The notes below the pieces were generated by a model. The model ran no database searches and was not told the DNA's origin. It saw only the letters and a program-made list of their open reading frames with translations. From an uncultured Roseburia sp. (GTDB lineage Bacteria; Bacillota; Clostridia; Lachnospirales; Lachnospiraceae): a stretch of DNA of 18,424 nt. Location: NCBI GenBank assembly GCA_934358955.1, contig CAKRLC010000054.1:1-18424 (forward strand), in the 5' to 3' direction. The position numbers and the translations under genes were made by a program. Positions 1 through 7,526 of this stretch are shown here, in pieces (positions within the stretch are counted from its first letter, which is position 1; every line of letters begins with the position of its first letter).

Positions 1-13
1 CAAATCTAACATT

Positions 14-239
14 CAAGTGTCAAAAGATCTGCTTCATCGTCTTTATTGGTAGATTGCACAAAGGAAATATGGAAAGTTTCTCCTTGTGCAATGAAGATGA
101 GATTCAAAAATTGTGGAAGCCTCTGCTGACACAATTTTCGTTTTCAGAAGCTCATCGGAATGCCTTGCACAATGAAACTTAAAATATTTCTTCTGTGCAA
201 TCTGCTAACAACAACGAAAAGCAGATCTTTTGATACTTG
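14..239. repeat. 226-bp imperfect palindrome, MITE-like long hairpin
   Basis: The outer arms read CAAGTGTCAAAAGATCTGC on the left and, reverse-complemented, CAAGTATCAAAAGATCTGC on the right. Pairing continues inward with interruptions through the GATTGCACA/TGTGCAATC blocks, then GAAATAT/ATATTTC, then a GATGAG/CTCATC core around position 120. The whole stretch can therefore fold on itself. It has no credible reading frame and no T-run that would make it a simple terminator. I saw no convincing target-site duplication (left flank AACATT, right flank TATCAC). Terminal inverted repeats without a transposase suggest a miniature inverted-repeat element, but a structured RNA is also possible. It lies downstream of the T-box terminator, between that leader and whatever gene it serves beyond the left edge. 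Confidence 0.65.
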
Positions 240-255
240 TATCACAGCATCCAAT

Positions 256-294
256 AAAAAAGCCCCAAGCCAATAAAAACTATCAGCTTAGGGC
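256..294 (-). terminator. T-box regulatory terminator
   Basis: Minus-strand stem GCCCTAAGC (294-286) pairs with GCTTGGGGC (270-262), with a 15-base loop between them and six T residues after it (261-256). It sits 12 bases past the T-box sequence, where the factor-independent terminator of a T-box leader is expected. As no other terminator was seen after the desulfidase gene at 578, it may also stop transcripts reading through from that operon. Confidence 0.85.
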
Positions 295-532
295 GAACTA
301 TCTGTCCGTGGTACCACCTAACTTCGGTAAAACCGCTCTCACGCATACAGGAATACTCCGATATGCCAGCTCTGTAACGGGAGCTCCCGATGAAGCTTAA
401 TAATGAAAATATCCACGTTCACTTCACGCTCAAAGACAGGTTCCGTTTTCATCATGAAAGGCTCACACCAGCCGCCTTCTCTCTGTACATCATAGGAAAC
501 GTACTAACTCTTATCAACGCTTTGTATTATCT
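256..532 (-). promoter_or_regulatory. T-box riboswitch leader, possibly proline-responsive
   Basis: On the minus strand the conserved T-box TTAGGTGGTACCACGG lies at 321-306. It is preceded by a stem III-like GGGAGCTCCC and by a Stem I with the AGTA / GAA loop-E pair around the specifier loop. In that loop the triplet after GAA reads CCU, followed by a purine, which points to tRNA-Pro. The UGGU of the T-box would pair with a discriminator base A, which fits tRNA-Pro and argues against Ser, Gly or Asn. I folded this by eye, so the amino acid is tentative while the T-box class is secure. The leader is directed to the left, so the regulated gene lies outside the window. Confidence 0.88.
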
Positions 533-538
533 TTTTGG

Positions 539-567
539 AGAATAGCACTTTTTCTTTGGAAAGTCAA
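539..567 (-). promoter_or_regulatory. Sigma-A type promoter of the T-box leader
   Basis: TTGACT (567-562) and TATTCT (544-539) are separated by exactly 17 bases on the minus strand, placing the start of transcription near 532, just before the T-box Stem I. The -35 differs from consensus at one position and the -10 at two. The promoter begins only 11 bases past the stop codon of the upstream gene. Confidence 0.75.
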
Positions 568-577
568 CCGGTTTGTT

Positions 578-1852
578 TTATTTTCCAACCATAATGCTTA
601 AAATCTCTTTGTCAGTTTCCCGCATACCTTCCCTCGCAAGTCTTCCGACATTCTGTATTGTATGCTCTACGCCCTTTGTAATGATCCCATCACCTGCATA
701 AAACTGGTTTCCTTTTAAGTATAGCTGATATCCAAAATATCCTGCTTCGATCGCTGCCGCGATTTTGGCTGCACAGGATGCCTTTGCCCCATCACAAGTC
801 ATTCCTGACAGGATTGCAAGTGCATTCACGATCGTATGTGAGATTTCTTCAAAATCCCCACCATTTAAATATGCAATCCCGGCCGCAGCACCAACGCCTG
901 CACTGACTGCCCCACAGAATGCAGACAATCTTCCGATTCCTGTTTTCTGATGGATCGTTACAAGATTTGAGATCACAAGTGCCCGTAGCAGTTCCTCTTC
1001 ACTTTTATTCTCTTCTCTTGCAAATACGATCACCGGCACGGATGCTGTCATTCCCTGATTGCCGCTTCCGGATACGATCACTACCGGCAAGCCACAGCCT
1101 GCCATTCTCGCATCACTTCCTGCCGCTGCATACGCTTTTGCCTTTACAAAGGTATTCTCCGCTCCATAAACCGCAAGATAAGTTTTTCCTACCTGCGCGC
1201 CCCATTCTCCACGGATTCCTTCCTCTGCGATCGCCATATTGTACTCGATCTGACGCTCTAAACATTCCCTGACACAGGAGAGATCTGCTGTTTTGGCAAA
1301 TTCTATAATATCATGCACATTTAAGCAGCTCCGGTCGATCAGTTCTTCTGTTGCAACCTCACTGCATCCGGATATTGGCTGTACGACTCCGTCTTTCTCT
1401 AAAAGGACAACATTTGTGTGATATGCGATCATCACAACCCGCGCTTTATGATTTTGTCCTATCATTTTCAGGTCGATATAAAATGTTTCTTCTGTATTCG
1501 CAACATCTACGATGATCCTGTGTTCTTTCAGATAAGCAGAGATTTCCGGATACTGTTCTTCCCGAATCTTACTTAAAACCTCAAGCCTTGCTCCCGGATC
1601 ATTTGCTATGATCCCTGCTGCAATCGCAGCTTCGATCCCTTTTAATCCTCCGGTATTCGGAACGATCACGCTTTTGACATTCTTTACCAGATTCCCACTT
1701 ACACTGACCTGACATTCTAGTGGCAGCTCGCCTAATGTCTTTTCGCACAGGGATGCCGCATAGGCCAGTGCGATCGGTTCTGTGCATCCCATTGCAGGGA
1801 TCAGTTCTTCTTTTAATATCTTTGCATAATTTACATATTGTTCTTTTTGCAT
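578..1852 (-). CDS. cyuA: L-cysteine desulfidase / Fe-S L-serine dehydratase alpha-like (UPF0597, CyuA family)
   Basis: A cytoplasmic 424-residue protein of the UPF0597 family, whose members split L-cysteine into pyruvate, ammonia and sulfide with a [4Fe-4S] cluster; databases also label the family Fe-S L-serine dehydratase. It has the N-terminal GCTEPIALA motif (Cys23), the AGCGLPVVIVSGSGNQG segment (251-267) and Cys313, Cys353 and Cys360. The 40- and 7-residue spacings match those I recall for Cys282/Cys322/Cys329 of the Methanocaldococcus enzyme, with Cys23 matching its Cys25. The frame stays open to 2077, but that extension lies inside the preceding ATPase gene and reads as noise. The ATG at 1852 is 13 bases after that gene's stop, behind a purine-rich AGGCGGGAA. 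It is the last gene of the unit, placing cysteine as a likely end product. Serine as substrate cannot be excluded. Confidence 0.85.
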   Translation of the reverse strand: MQKEQYVNYAKILKEELIPAMGCTEPIALAYAASLCEKTLGELPLECQVSVSGNLVKNVKSVIVPNTGGLKGIEAAIAAGIIANDPGARLEVLSKIREEQYPEISAYLKEHRIIVDVANTEETFYIDLKMIGQNHKARVVMIAYHTNVVLLEKDGVVQPISGCSEVATEELIDRSCLNVHDIIEFAKTADLSCVRECLERQIEYNMAIAEEGIRGEWGAQVGKTYLAVYGAENTFVKAKAYAAAGSDARMAGCGLPVVIVSGSGNQGMTASVPVIVFAREENKSEEELLRALVISNLVTIHQKTGIGRLSAFCGAVSAGVGAAAGIAYLNGGDFEEISHTIVNALAILSGMTCDGAKASCAAKIAAAIEAGYFGYQLYLKGNQFYAGDGIITKGVEHTIQNVGRLAREGMRETDKEILSIMVGK

Positions 1853-1865
1853 AAAAATTCCCGCC

Positions 1866-2831
1866 TTATACTTCCGCAAGTGGATGATGACATGCCAGGA
1901 ATCTTCCCTTTCCCACATTCTTCCACTCTGGCTGCTTTCTTGCACATTCCTCTGTTGCATAAGGGCATCTGGTATGGAATCTGCAACCTTCCGGTGGATT
2001 AATAGGGCTAGGGATCTCTCCAGATAATATTTCTGAATCTTCTTTTCGCATAGATGGATCTGGCAATGGTACAGCATCCAACAGACATTTTGTATATGGA
2101 TGCAATGGATGTGTATACACTTCTTCTGCAGGTCCTATCTCGCACATTCTCCCAAGAAACATAACACTGACTCTGTCTGCTATATATCTTACCACAGAAA
2201 GGTCATGAGAGATAAATAAATATGTTAATTTTCGTTCCTCCTGTAAATCCTGGAGTAAATTTAAAATCTGAGCCTGAATAGAAACGTCAAGTGCTGATAC
2301 CGGTTCATCACAGACAATCATATCCGGATCAACGGATAATGCCCGCGCAATTCCAATTCTCTGTCTCTGCCCACCGGAAAACTGATGTGGATAACGGTTA
2401 TAGTATTCCGGCCGGATACCAGTTCTTGCCATTAAAGACTGTACTTTCTCCTGCAATTCCCGCTTATTCTTGCATAATCCGTGTATTTTCATCGGCTCTC
2501 CAATGATTTCTCCAACTTTCATTCTTGGATCAAGTGATGAAAAAGGATCCTGAAAAATAATTTGCATTCGTTTTCTCATTTTTCTCAATTCACCAGTTCC
2601 ACAGGATTCCAAATTTATTCCATCAAAAGTGACTGTTCCGGATGAAGGTTCAATTAAATGAAGAATTGTTCTGCCGAGCGTAGATTTTCCGCATCCTGAT
2701 TCTCCAACCAGCGCAAGCGTTTCTCCTTTATAAATCTCCAGATTGATATCATCTAATGCACTGACTGTTCCACCCTGAACATGAAAACTTTTGCTGATAT
2801 GTTCTGCCTTTAATAATACCTCTTCGCTCAT
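1866..2831 (-). CDS. Peptide/nickel-type ABC transporter ATP-binding protein (DppF/OppF-like)
   Basis: A 321-residue nucleotide-binding subunit that energises the importer whose permeases are encoded at 6630-8503. Walker A GESGCGKST lies at residues 43-51, the signature FSGGQ at 151-155, Walker B MIVCDEP at 171-177 and the switch histidine in ISHDL at 209. The C-terminal oligopeptide-transporter extension carries Cys283, Cys289, Cys296 and Cys314. This four-cysteine pattern is reported to bind [4Fe-4S] in a DppD-type ATPase, and its spacing is identical in the partner ATPase. The start overlaps the stop of that partner by four bases (ATGA), so translation is probably coupled. Substrate cannot be told from this subunit. 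Confidence 0.93.
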   Translation of the reverse strand: MSEEVLLKAEHISKSFHVQGGTVSALDDINLEIYKGETLALVGESGCGKSTLGRTILHLIEPSSGTVTFDGINLESCGTGELRKMRKRMQIIFQDPFSSLDPRMKVGEIIGEPMKIHGLCKNKRELQEKVQSLMARTGIRPEYYNRYPHQFSGGQRQRIGIARALSVDPDMIVCDEPVSALDVSIQAQILNLLQDLQEERKLTYLFISHDLSVVRYIADRVSVMFLGRMCEIGPAEEVYTHPLHPYTKCLLDAVPLPDPSMRKEDSEILSGEIPSPINPPEGCRFHTRCPYATEECARKQPEWKNVGKGRFLACHHPLAEV

Positions 2832-3817
2832 ATCTGCCCCTCCTTAGCCTGAAAACAACTCACATAGTGTTTCTCATTCAGTTTCACCAGCTGTGGTTTC
2901 TTTTCTCTGCACATCTCACAGCATTCTTCACATCTTGGTGCAAAACTGCAGCCTTCCGGCAATTTCAGCAGATCCGGAACCATTCCTTTGATATTATAAA
3001 GTCTTCCCTGCCCGGACTGCATCTTTGGAAGTGATTTTAACAAACCGTTTGTATACGGATGTACCGGGTTCTCAAATAACTCATTTACCTCTGCAAACTC
3101 AACCACTTTTCCTGCATACATAACATAAACATAATCACAAATTTCTGCAACGACCCCAAGGTTATGCGTGATCATAAGGATCGAGGTATTATGTTCTTTT
3201 TGTAATTTTCTCATCAGGTGCAAAATCTGTGCTTCAATCGTAACATCAAGTGCCGTCGTAGGTTCGTCTGCGATCAATAAGGATGGATTGCATGCCATTG
3301 CCATCGCTATCATTACACGCTGTCTGAGTCCGCCTGAAAGCTGATGCGGATAATTTTTGTATCGTCTCTCCGGGTCCGGAATTCCAACCTGGCTGAATAA
3401 TTCAATGACTCTCTGTTTTGCCTGTACCTTTGTGATTTTCTCGTGGATCATAAGTGTATCTGCCACCTGTTTTCCCACTGTTTCAACCGGATTTAAAGAA
3501 GTCATCGGTTCCTGGAAAATAATCGATAATTTATCTCCACACATCTGTCTGCGCGCTTTTGGAGAAAGTTTTAACAGATCTTCTCCCTGAAACAGAATTT
3601 CTCCTTCATCTACCTTGCCTGGTTTTGATATCAAACCCATAACGGACATTGCTGTCATACTTTTTCCACAACCCGATTCTCCAACAAGCCCTACTGTTTT
3701 TCCTTCCGGTATGTCAATATCAACGCCATCAACAGCTTTCACCACTCCGGCTTTTGTATAAAAATTCGTATGCAGATTTTTTATCTGCAATAGCATTTTC
3801 TTATCCTGCGCCTCCAT
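2828..3817 (-). CDS. Peptide/nickel-type ABC transporter ATP-binding protein (DppD/OppD-like)
   Basis: A 329-residue ATPase, partner of the DppF-like protein in the same importer. Walker A GESGCGKS lies at 47-54, the signature LSGGLRQR at 160-167, Walker B LLIADEP at 180-186 and the switch histidine in MITHNL at 218. The C-terminal extension has Cys290, Cys296, Cys303 and Cys321 in the same spacing as its partner, plus extra Cys299 and Cys300. AAGGAGAGG lies 5 bases before the ATG. A second in-frame ATG at codon 8 is possible but less well placed. The gene follows the 2Fe-2S protein by 16 bases. Finding the two ATPases separated from the permeases by three enzyme genes is unusual and ties those enzymes to the transporter. 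Confidence 0.93.
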   Translation of the reverse strand: MEAQDKKMLLQIKNLHTNFYTKAGVVKAVDGVDIDIPEGKTVGLVGESGCGKSMTAMSVMGLISKPGKVDEGEILFQGEDLLKLSPKARRQMCGDKLSIIFQEPMTSLNPVETVGKQVADTLMIHEKITKVQAKQRVIELFSQVGIPDPERRYKNYPHQLSGGLRQRVMIAMAMACNPSLLIADEPTTALDVTIEAQILHLMRKLQKEHNTSILMITHNLGVVAEICDYVYVMYAGKVVEFAEVNELFENPVHPYTNGLLKSLPKMQSGQGRLYNIKGMVPDLLKLPEGCSFAPRCEECCEMCREKKPQLVKLNEKHYVSCFQAKEGQI

Positions 3818-3833
3818 ACAGACCTCTCCTTTC

Positions 3834-4142
3834 CTAATTTCCGCAGATCAGGTCGCGGATCACATGACTGTTTGCCGGCTCTAGTATCATTTCTTCTCCG
3901 GCAATTTCCTTACATGCAAGTCTTACTTTTCCATTGACTTTCAACGTACATTTTCCACATGCAGCCTGATGACAGGCAGCATGGTCAAAGTATGCTAACG
4001 TAGGATCAAATTTCTGATAAATCATTTCCAGGATATTCATAACGGACAATACTTCATCCTCAGCAGCTTCCACTCTATATTCCTGTGTCCACTTTTTTCC
4101 ATCTGGATTTTGTCTTTTTACAACAACATGATACTCTTTCAT
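3834..4142 (-). CDS. Stand-alone 2Fe-2S ferredoxin-like protein (FrdB/SdhB N-terminal domain)
   Basis: A 102-residue protein equal to only the plant-type ferredoxin domain found at the N-terminus of succinate dehydrogenase/fumarate reductase iron-sulfur subunits. Cys57-x4-Cys62-x2-Cys65-x11-Cys77 in CHQAACGKCTLKVNGKVRLAC-type context matches the FrdB [2Fe-2S] ligand pattern. The C-terminal half of FrdB, which binds 3Fe-4S and 4Fe-4S clusters, is absent, and the gene ends cleanly, so this looks like a real short protein and not a remnant. It starts 11 bases after the flavoprotein stop, behind TAGGAGCAC. It probably passes electrons to or from that flavoprotein as a soluble partner. The physiological donor or acceptor is unknown. 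Confidence 0.82.
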   Translation of the reverse strand: MKEYHVVVKRQNPDGKKWTQEYRVEAAEDEVLSVMNILEMIYQKFDPTLAYFDHAACHQAACGKCTLKVNGKVRLACKEIAGEEMILEPANSHVIRDLICGN

Positions 4143-4153
4143 TTATTGTGCTC

Positions 4154-5914
4154 CTATTCTTCTAACGTCTCGATTACACGTTCAATATAATCTGTGTACC
4201 CCCAGCAACCTTCTTCCGGTGTTACTCTTGTTGTTACAGCAGGCACAAATTTTTCTTTCATAGTTTCTCCATAAAGTACAATATTTCCCATGTAATTCGT
4301 ATTGTCTGTCTGGAAATAGTCACTTCGAATATGTACTCCCCTGCTCTCTTTTCGAAGCATTGCTGATTTAATAATTGCCTTGGCTACCGGAATCATATTT
4401 CTCAATTCCAGATATTCACGCCATTCCTTATTATAAATCTTCTCCTTATTTTCGAACGAAACTCCCTCCAGTTCCCTTTCCAGCTGTTCCATGTTATTTA
4501 ATGCCTTTTTCAATTTCTTTTCACAGCGAACCACAGGAAGACTCTCTGCCGTAATTTCATGGAGTTTTTCTTTTAACTCGCTTACTTTCACTCCGCCAGT
4601 CTTGTCAAATGGTGCCATCAATCTATCAGCAACTGCCTTTATTTCTTCTTCTGTTAAATTCTTTATCTCATGATCCTTTGCATAAAGAGCTGCCGATTTT
4701 CCGGCTTTTGCACCTTCAACTAACATTTCTGTTGTAGCTGCTGAAACACGGTTGGCACCGAATAATCCTCCGCTGCACTCTCCAGCAGCATACAGTCCTT
4801 CCACATTTGTCTCACATTTCACATTAATCCTGATTCCACCTTCAAAGTAATGTGCAGATGGCTGGACTGTTAAGGATCTTCCACTCTCAAAAATTTTCAT
4901 AATATCCGCATAAATACCAGTTTTCAAAGGCGGCAGATCTGTATACAATTCATCCATAATCTCCTTTGGATGCATTGGAAGTGAAAAATAAACTCCGCCA
5001 TTTTTAGCTCCTCTTCCAGCAAGAATTTCTGACTGAACTGCGTAAGACAGCAGCATTTTATTCCATTCACTGTCCAGTGCAAGCTGCTCAACTTTTGGAG
5101 ATAAATATCTCTGCGTAAAAGTCTGTCCATATTTATTTAGCAGCGTACCATATCCGGTTGTAATAAAAATGTACGGGAGAATATTTCCCTTATACATAGT
5201 AGGATATCTTGTAACCGTCGGACAAAATGAGATCATCTCCATATCGATCAGTTCTGCACCTGCCCGCCAGGCAGCTGCCTGTCCTTCTCCACATAAATCT
5301 GTAGATCCACTGTTTTCTCCAAACAGGTTATGCGCACCTCCTGTGCATAAAATAACTGCTTTTGCCAAAACAGGAATCAATTTTCCCTCATACAGATCAA
5401 GGCACAATACGCCGCATACCTTTCCGTCTTTTTTCAAAAGCTCTGTAAATACCGTATCCTGAAGAAATGTCACATCGCATTCCTTCGCCTTTGCATACAA
5501 AGTATCCAAAATATCAGAACCAAATACCGAGATTTCCCGATCACCTTCCATGCCCCTGACTTTCATTCCCCATTCAATCAGTTCTGTCACCCGTTCTCCT
5601 GCTGTTTCAGTAAACATCTGCAAAAGTTCCTGGTTGTTCATATAGAAGCCTTCTTTCAGGACTTCTTCAAACCATTTTTCCGGAGTATCATCTTCTAAGC
5701 CCTGACTGATTCCAAGCTTTGCCAATGTCGCTCCATCACACGCCACATCTGCACTAATATTCGCTCCAGCCAAAAGTGTTGCTCCACTTCGATTTGTCTT
5801 TCCTCTTGAAATAACAAGTGTCTTAGCCCCTTCCATAGCCGCTCCAATTGCTGCTCGTAATCCGGCTCCACCACTTCCGATAATCACAACGTCATAGCTT
5901 TTTTCTATCTGCAT
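4154..5914 (-). CDS. FAD-dependent oxidoreductase of the fumarate reductase/succinate dehydrogenase flavoprotein family
   Basis: A 586-residue soluble flavoprotein without signal peptide or membrane span. The N-terminal dinucleotide fold is GSGGAGLRAA (13-22). The FrdA-type capping region carries QPSAHYFEGGI (351-361), then GLYAAGEC (373-380) and GANR (386-389), followed by a helical C-terminal domain. Compared from memory with E. coli FrdA, it keeps the substrate-binding His (355) and Arg (389). It lacks the covalent-FAD His (RSGATLLAGA replaces the usual RSHT region), the TEGCRGEGG loop (TTGYG here) and, by eye, the proton-donor Arg near FrdA 287. It is therefore probably not a standard fumarate reductase; its substrate is unknown. 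The start overlaps the ATC-hydrolase gene by 10 bases, behind GGGAG. With the next gene it likely forms a two-component redox enzyme. Confidence 0.88.
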   Translation of the reverse strand: MQIEKSYDVVIIGSGGAGLRAAIGAAMEGAKTLVISRGKTNRSGATLLAGANISADVACDGATLAKLGISQGLEDDTPEKWFEEVLKEGFYMNNQELLQMFTETAGERVTELIEWGMKVRGMEGDREISVFGSDILDTLYAKAKECDVTFLQDTVFTELLKKDGKVCGVLCLDLYEGKLIPVLAKAVILCTGGAHNLFGENSGSTDLCGEGQAAAWRAGAELIDMEMISFCPTVTRYPTMYKGNILPYIFITTGYGTLLNKYGQTFTQRYLSPKVEQLALDSEWNKMLLSYAVQSEILAGRGAKNGGVYFSLPMHPKEIMDELYTDLPPLKTGIYADIMKIFESGRSLTVQPSAHYFEGGIRINVKCETNVEGLYAAGECSGGLFGANRVSAATTEMLVEGAKAGKSAALYAKDHEIKNLTEEEIKAVADRLMAPFDKTGGVKVSELKEKLHEITAESLPVVRCEKKLKKALNNMEQLERELEGVSFENKEKIYNKEWREYLELRNMIPVAKAIIKSAMLRKESRGVHIRSDYFQTDNTNYMGNIVLYGETMKEKFVPAVTTRVTPEEGCWGYTDYIERVIETLEE

Positions 5915-6615
5915 TCTTTATTCTCCCATTCCTCTGCGCTGATCACAGTATCAAATGATGTATCTTTGTTTTTTCTTATATATATGGAGCTTTCTTTTCC
6001 ATACTCGTTTTCCAGGCTTTTTAATACCTCTTCAGAAATCTCTTTTCCGGCTGCTCCATAAATTCCCTGTACAACCGCATCAAATACATGAAACACATGT
6101 ACACAATGATAGGATAGCGGCATAACAGCATTCTTCTGTTCCTCCTGCTCTAAGGTATCCTCGCTGACTGCTTCATGATAAAAATAAAAACGGCAACAGG
6201 ATTCATAATGCTGTGTAGAAGCTGTTTTCATTTCAAGTTCCGGATTGAATCCACGGACAATTGCCCGGTCAATTTCCCTGCAATAAACGGCTCCGCAATC
6301 TTTTCTGTTTCTTTTTGAAAAAACATCTGCCCATGGGCATCTTGTTACCCGTTCATTTACAACACCTTTTTCACACCACATGTCTACATCAAAAAACTCC
6401 GGTGTTGCCGCATATTCTCCATAAGTAAAATAAGTATTAAAATCAAGCGGACGACCATCTCTGATCGCTCTCATCGCCATCCTTTTTCCTCGTTCTTCTC
6501 CATAGGTCTGTGTCGCCTGTATAAATGCTTTTTTTCCATTTTCTCCGTATTTTTCCACTAACAGCGTGTAAAATTGACAGACAATCCACGCATGTTGGTA
6601 TTCATTCCACTGCAT
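5905..6615 (-). CDS. L-2-amino-thiazoline-4-carboxylic acid hydrolase family protein
   Basis: A 236-residue soluble protein that I recognise as the ATC hydrolase family by RCPWADVF (92-99), YCREIDRAIVRGFNPEL (111-127) and the HYESCCRF segment (136-143). The named family activity, known from Pseudomonas, opens the thiazoline ring of L-ATC to a carbamoyl-cysteine. Many anaerobe members have never been tested, so ring opening is a hypothesis here. Conserved cysteines 93, 112, 140 and 141 could be catalytic or metal-binding. GGGAGGA lies 8 bases before the ATG, and the gene follows the permease stop by 14 bases. Its place among transporter, amidohydrolase and desulfidase genes fits processing of an imported cysteine-derived compound. 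Confidence 0.75.
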   Translation of the reverse strand: MQWNEYQHAWIVCQFYTLLVEKYGENGKKAFIQATQTYGEERGKRMAMRAIRDGRPLDFNTYFTYGEYAATPEFFDVDMWCEKGVVNERVTRCPWADVFSKRNRKDCGAVYCREIDRAIVRGFNPELEMKTASTQHYESCCRFYFYHEAVSEDTLEQEEQKNAVMPLSYHCVHVFHVFDAVVQGIYGAAGKEISEEVLKSLENEYGKESSIYIRKNKDTSFDTVISAEEWENKECR

Positions 6616-6629
6616 GATCTGCTTCCTCC

Positions 6630-7526
6630 CTATTTTTTCTGTCTTGGATCAAGGGCATCCCGCACACCATCACCAACAAGATTGAATGCCAGTGCTGTTA
6701 CCACAATGGCAAGTCCAGGAGCAAACACAAGCCATGGAGCCTGTCTCATGTACTCTCTTGAATCAGACAGCATTGCTCCCCATTCAGGTGAAGGTGGTTC
6801 TACACCAAGTCCGATAAAGCTTAAACCTGCTGCGATCATAATTACAGATGATAAGCTGATCGTTGCTTCTACGATGATCGGTCCCATACAGTTTGGTATA
6901 ATGTGTTTCATGATAATATAAATATCATTTGCTCCATTTGCCCGCGCCGCTTCAATATAATCCATGGATGCAACGCTTAAAACTGCTGCTCTTACAACCC
7001 TTGTAAAATAAGGCATCATTGTAATTCCCACCGCAAGGATCAGATTCCACATACCATTTCCAAGCGCAGATACAATGGAAAGAGAAAACAGCAATGGAGG
7101 AAGACACATAAATACATCAACGATCCGCATCACTACTGCATCTACGGTTCCACCAAAATATCCGCAAACAACACCTAGTATCATACCGACCACGCAAGCC
7201 AGCAGAATCGTCGCAAATGCAATAAATAAAGAGAGTCTTGCACCCCACACTGTTCTGGCAAATGTATCACGTCCATACCCATCCGTGCCAAACAAATGTT
7301 CTATTCCCGGTTTGATCGTACGACTTGACATATCCTGTCCTATTACCTGACTATAGCTTGCGATCATTGGTGCACAAACAGCCATCAAAATAATGATCAC
7401 TAACACAACCAGTCCAAGGACCGCCGTTTTGTTTTCACAAAACCTGTGCCAAAATTCAAATTTTTCCTGTTCTACAAATTCTTCCTGCCCCTCTGGAACT
7501 ACGGTCATCTCTTTCTGCTTTTTCAT
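6630..7526 (-). CDS. Peptide-type ABC transporter permease (DppC/OppC-like)
   Basis: A 298-residue inner permease. A charged 30-residue N-terminus is followed by a first membrane span (about 36-58), the family motif LFGTDGYGRDTFARTVWGAR and further hydrophobic spans. The cytoplasmic EAA loop, which contacts the ATPases, reads EAARANGANDIYIIMKHIIP. A C-terminal FNLVGDGVRDALDPR is typical of DppC. The start overlaps the stop of the DppB-like gene by four bases (ATGA), indicating coupled translation and a paired channel. Peptides, nickel and other small molecules are all carried by this family; context suggests a peptide-like or heterocyclic sulfur compound. Confidence 0.93.
   Translation of the reverse strand: MKKQKEMTVVPEGQEEFVEQEKFEFWHRFCENKTAVLGLVVLVIIILMAVCAPMIASYSQVIGQDMSSRTIKPGIEHLFGTDGYGRDTFARTVWGARLSLFIAFATILLACVVGMILGVVCGYFGGTVDAVVMRIVDVFMCLPPLLFSLSIVSALGNGMWNLILAVGITMMPYFTRVVRAAVLSVASMDYIEAARANGANDIYIIMKHIIPNCMGPIIVEATISLSSVIMIAAGLSFIGLGVEPPSPEWGAMLSDSREYMRQAPWLVFAPGLAIVVTALAFNLVGDGVRDALDPRQKK

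Noticed and set aside
1853..2077. N-terminal extension of the desulfidase frame to an ATG at 2077.
   Set aside because: It lies inside the ATPase gene, shows no family similarity, and the ATG at 1852 aligns with the family N-terminus (GCTEP at residue 21).
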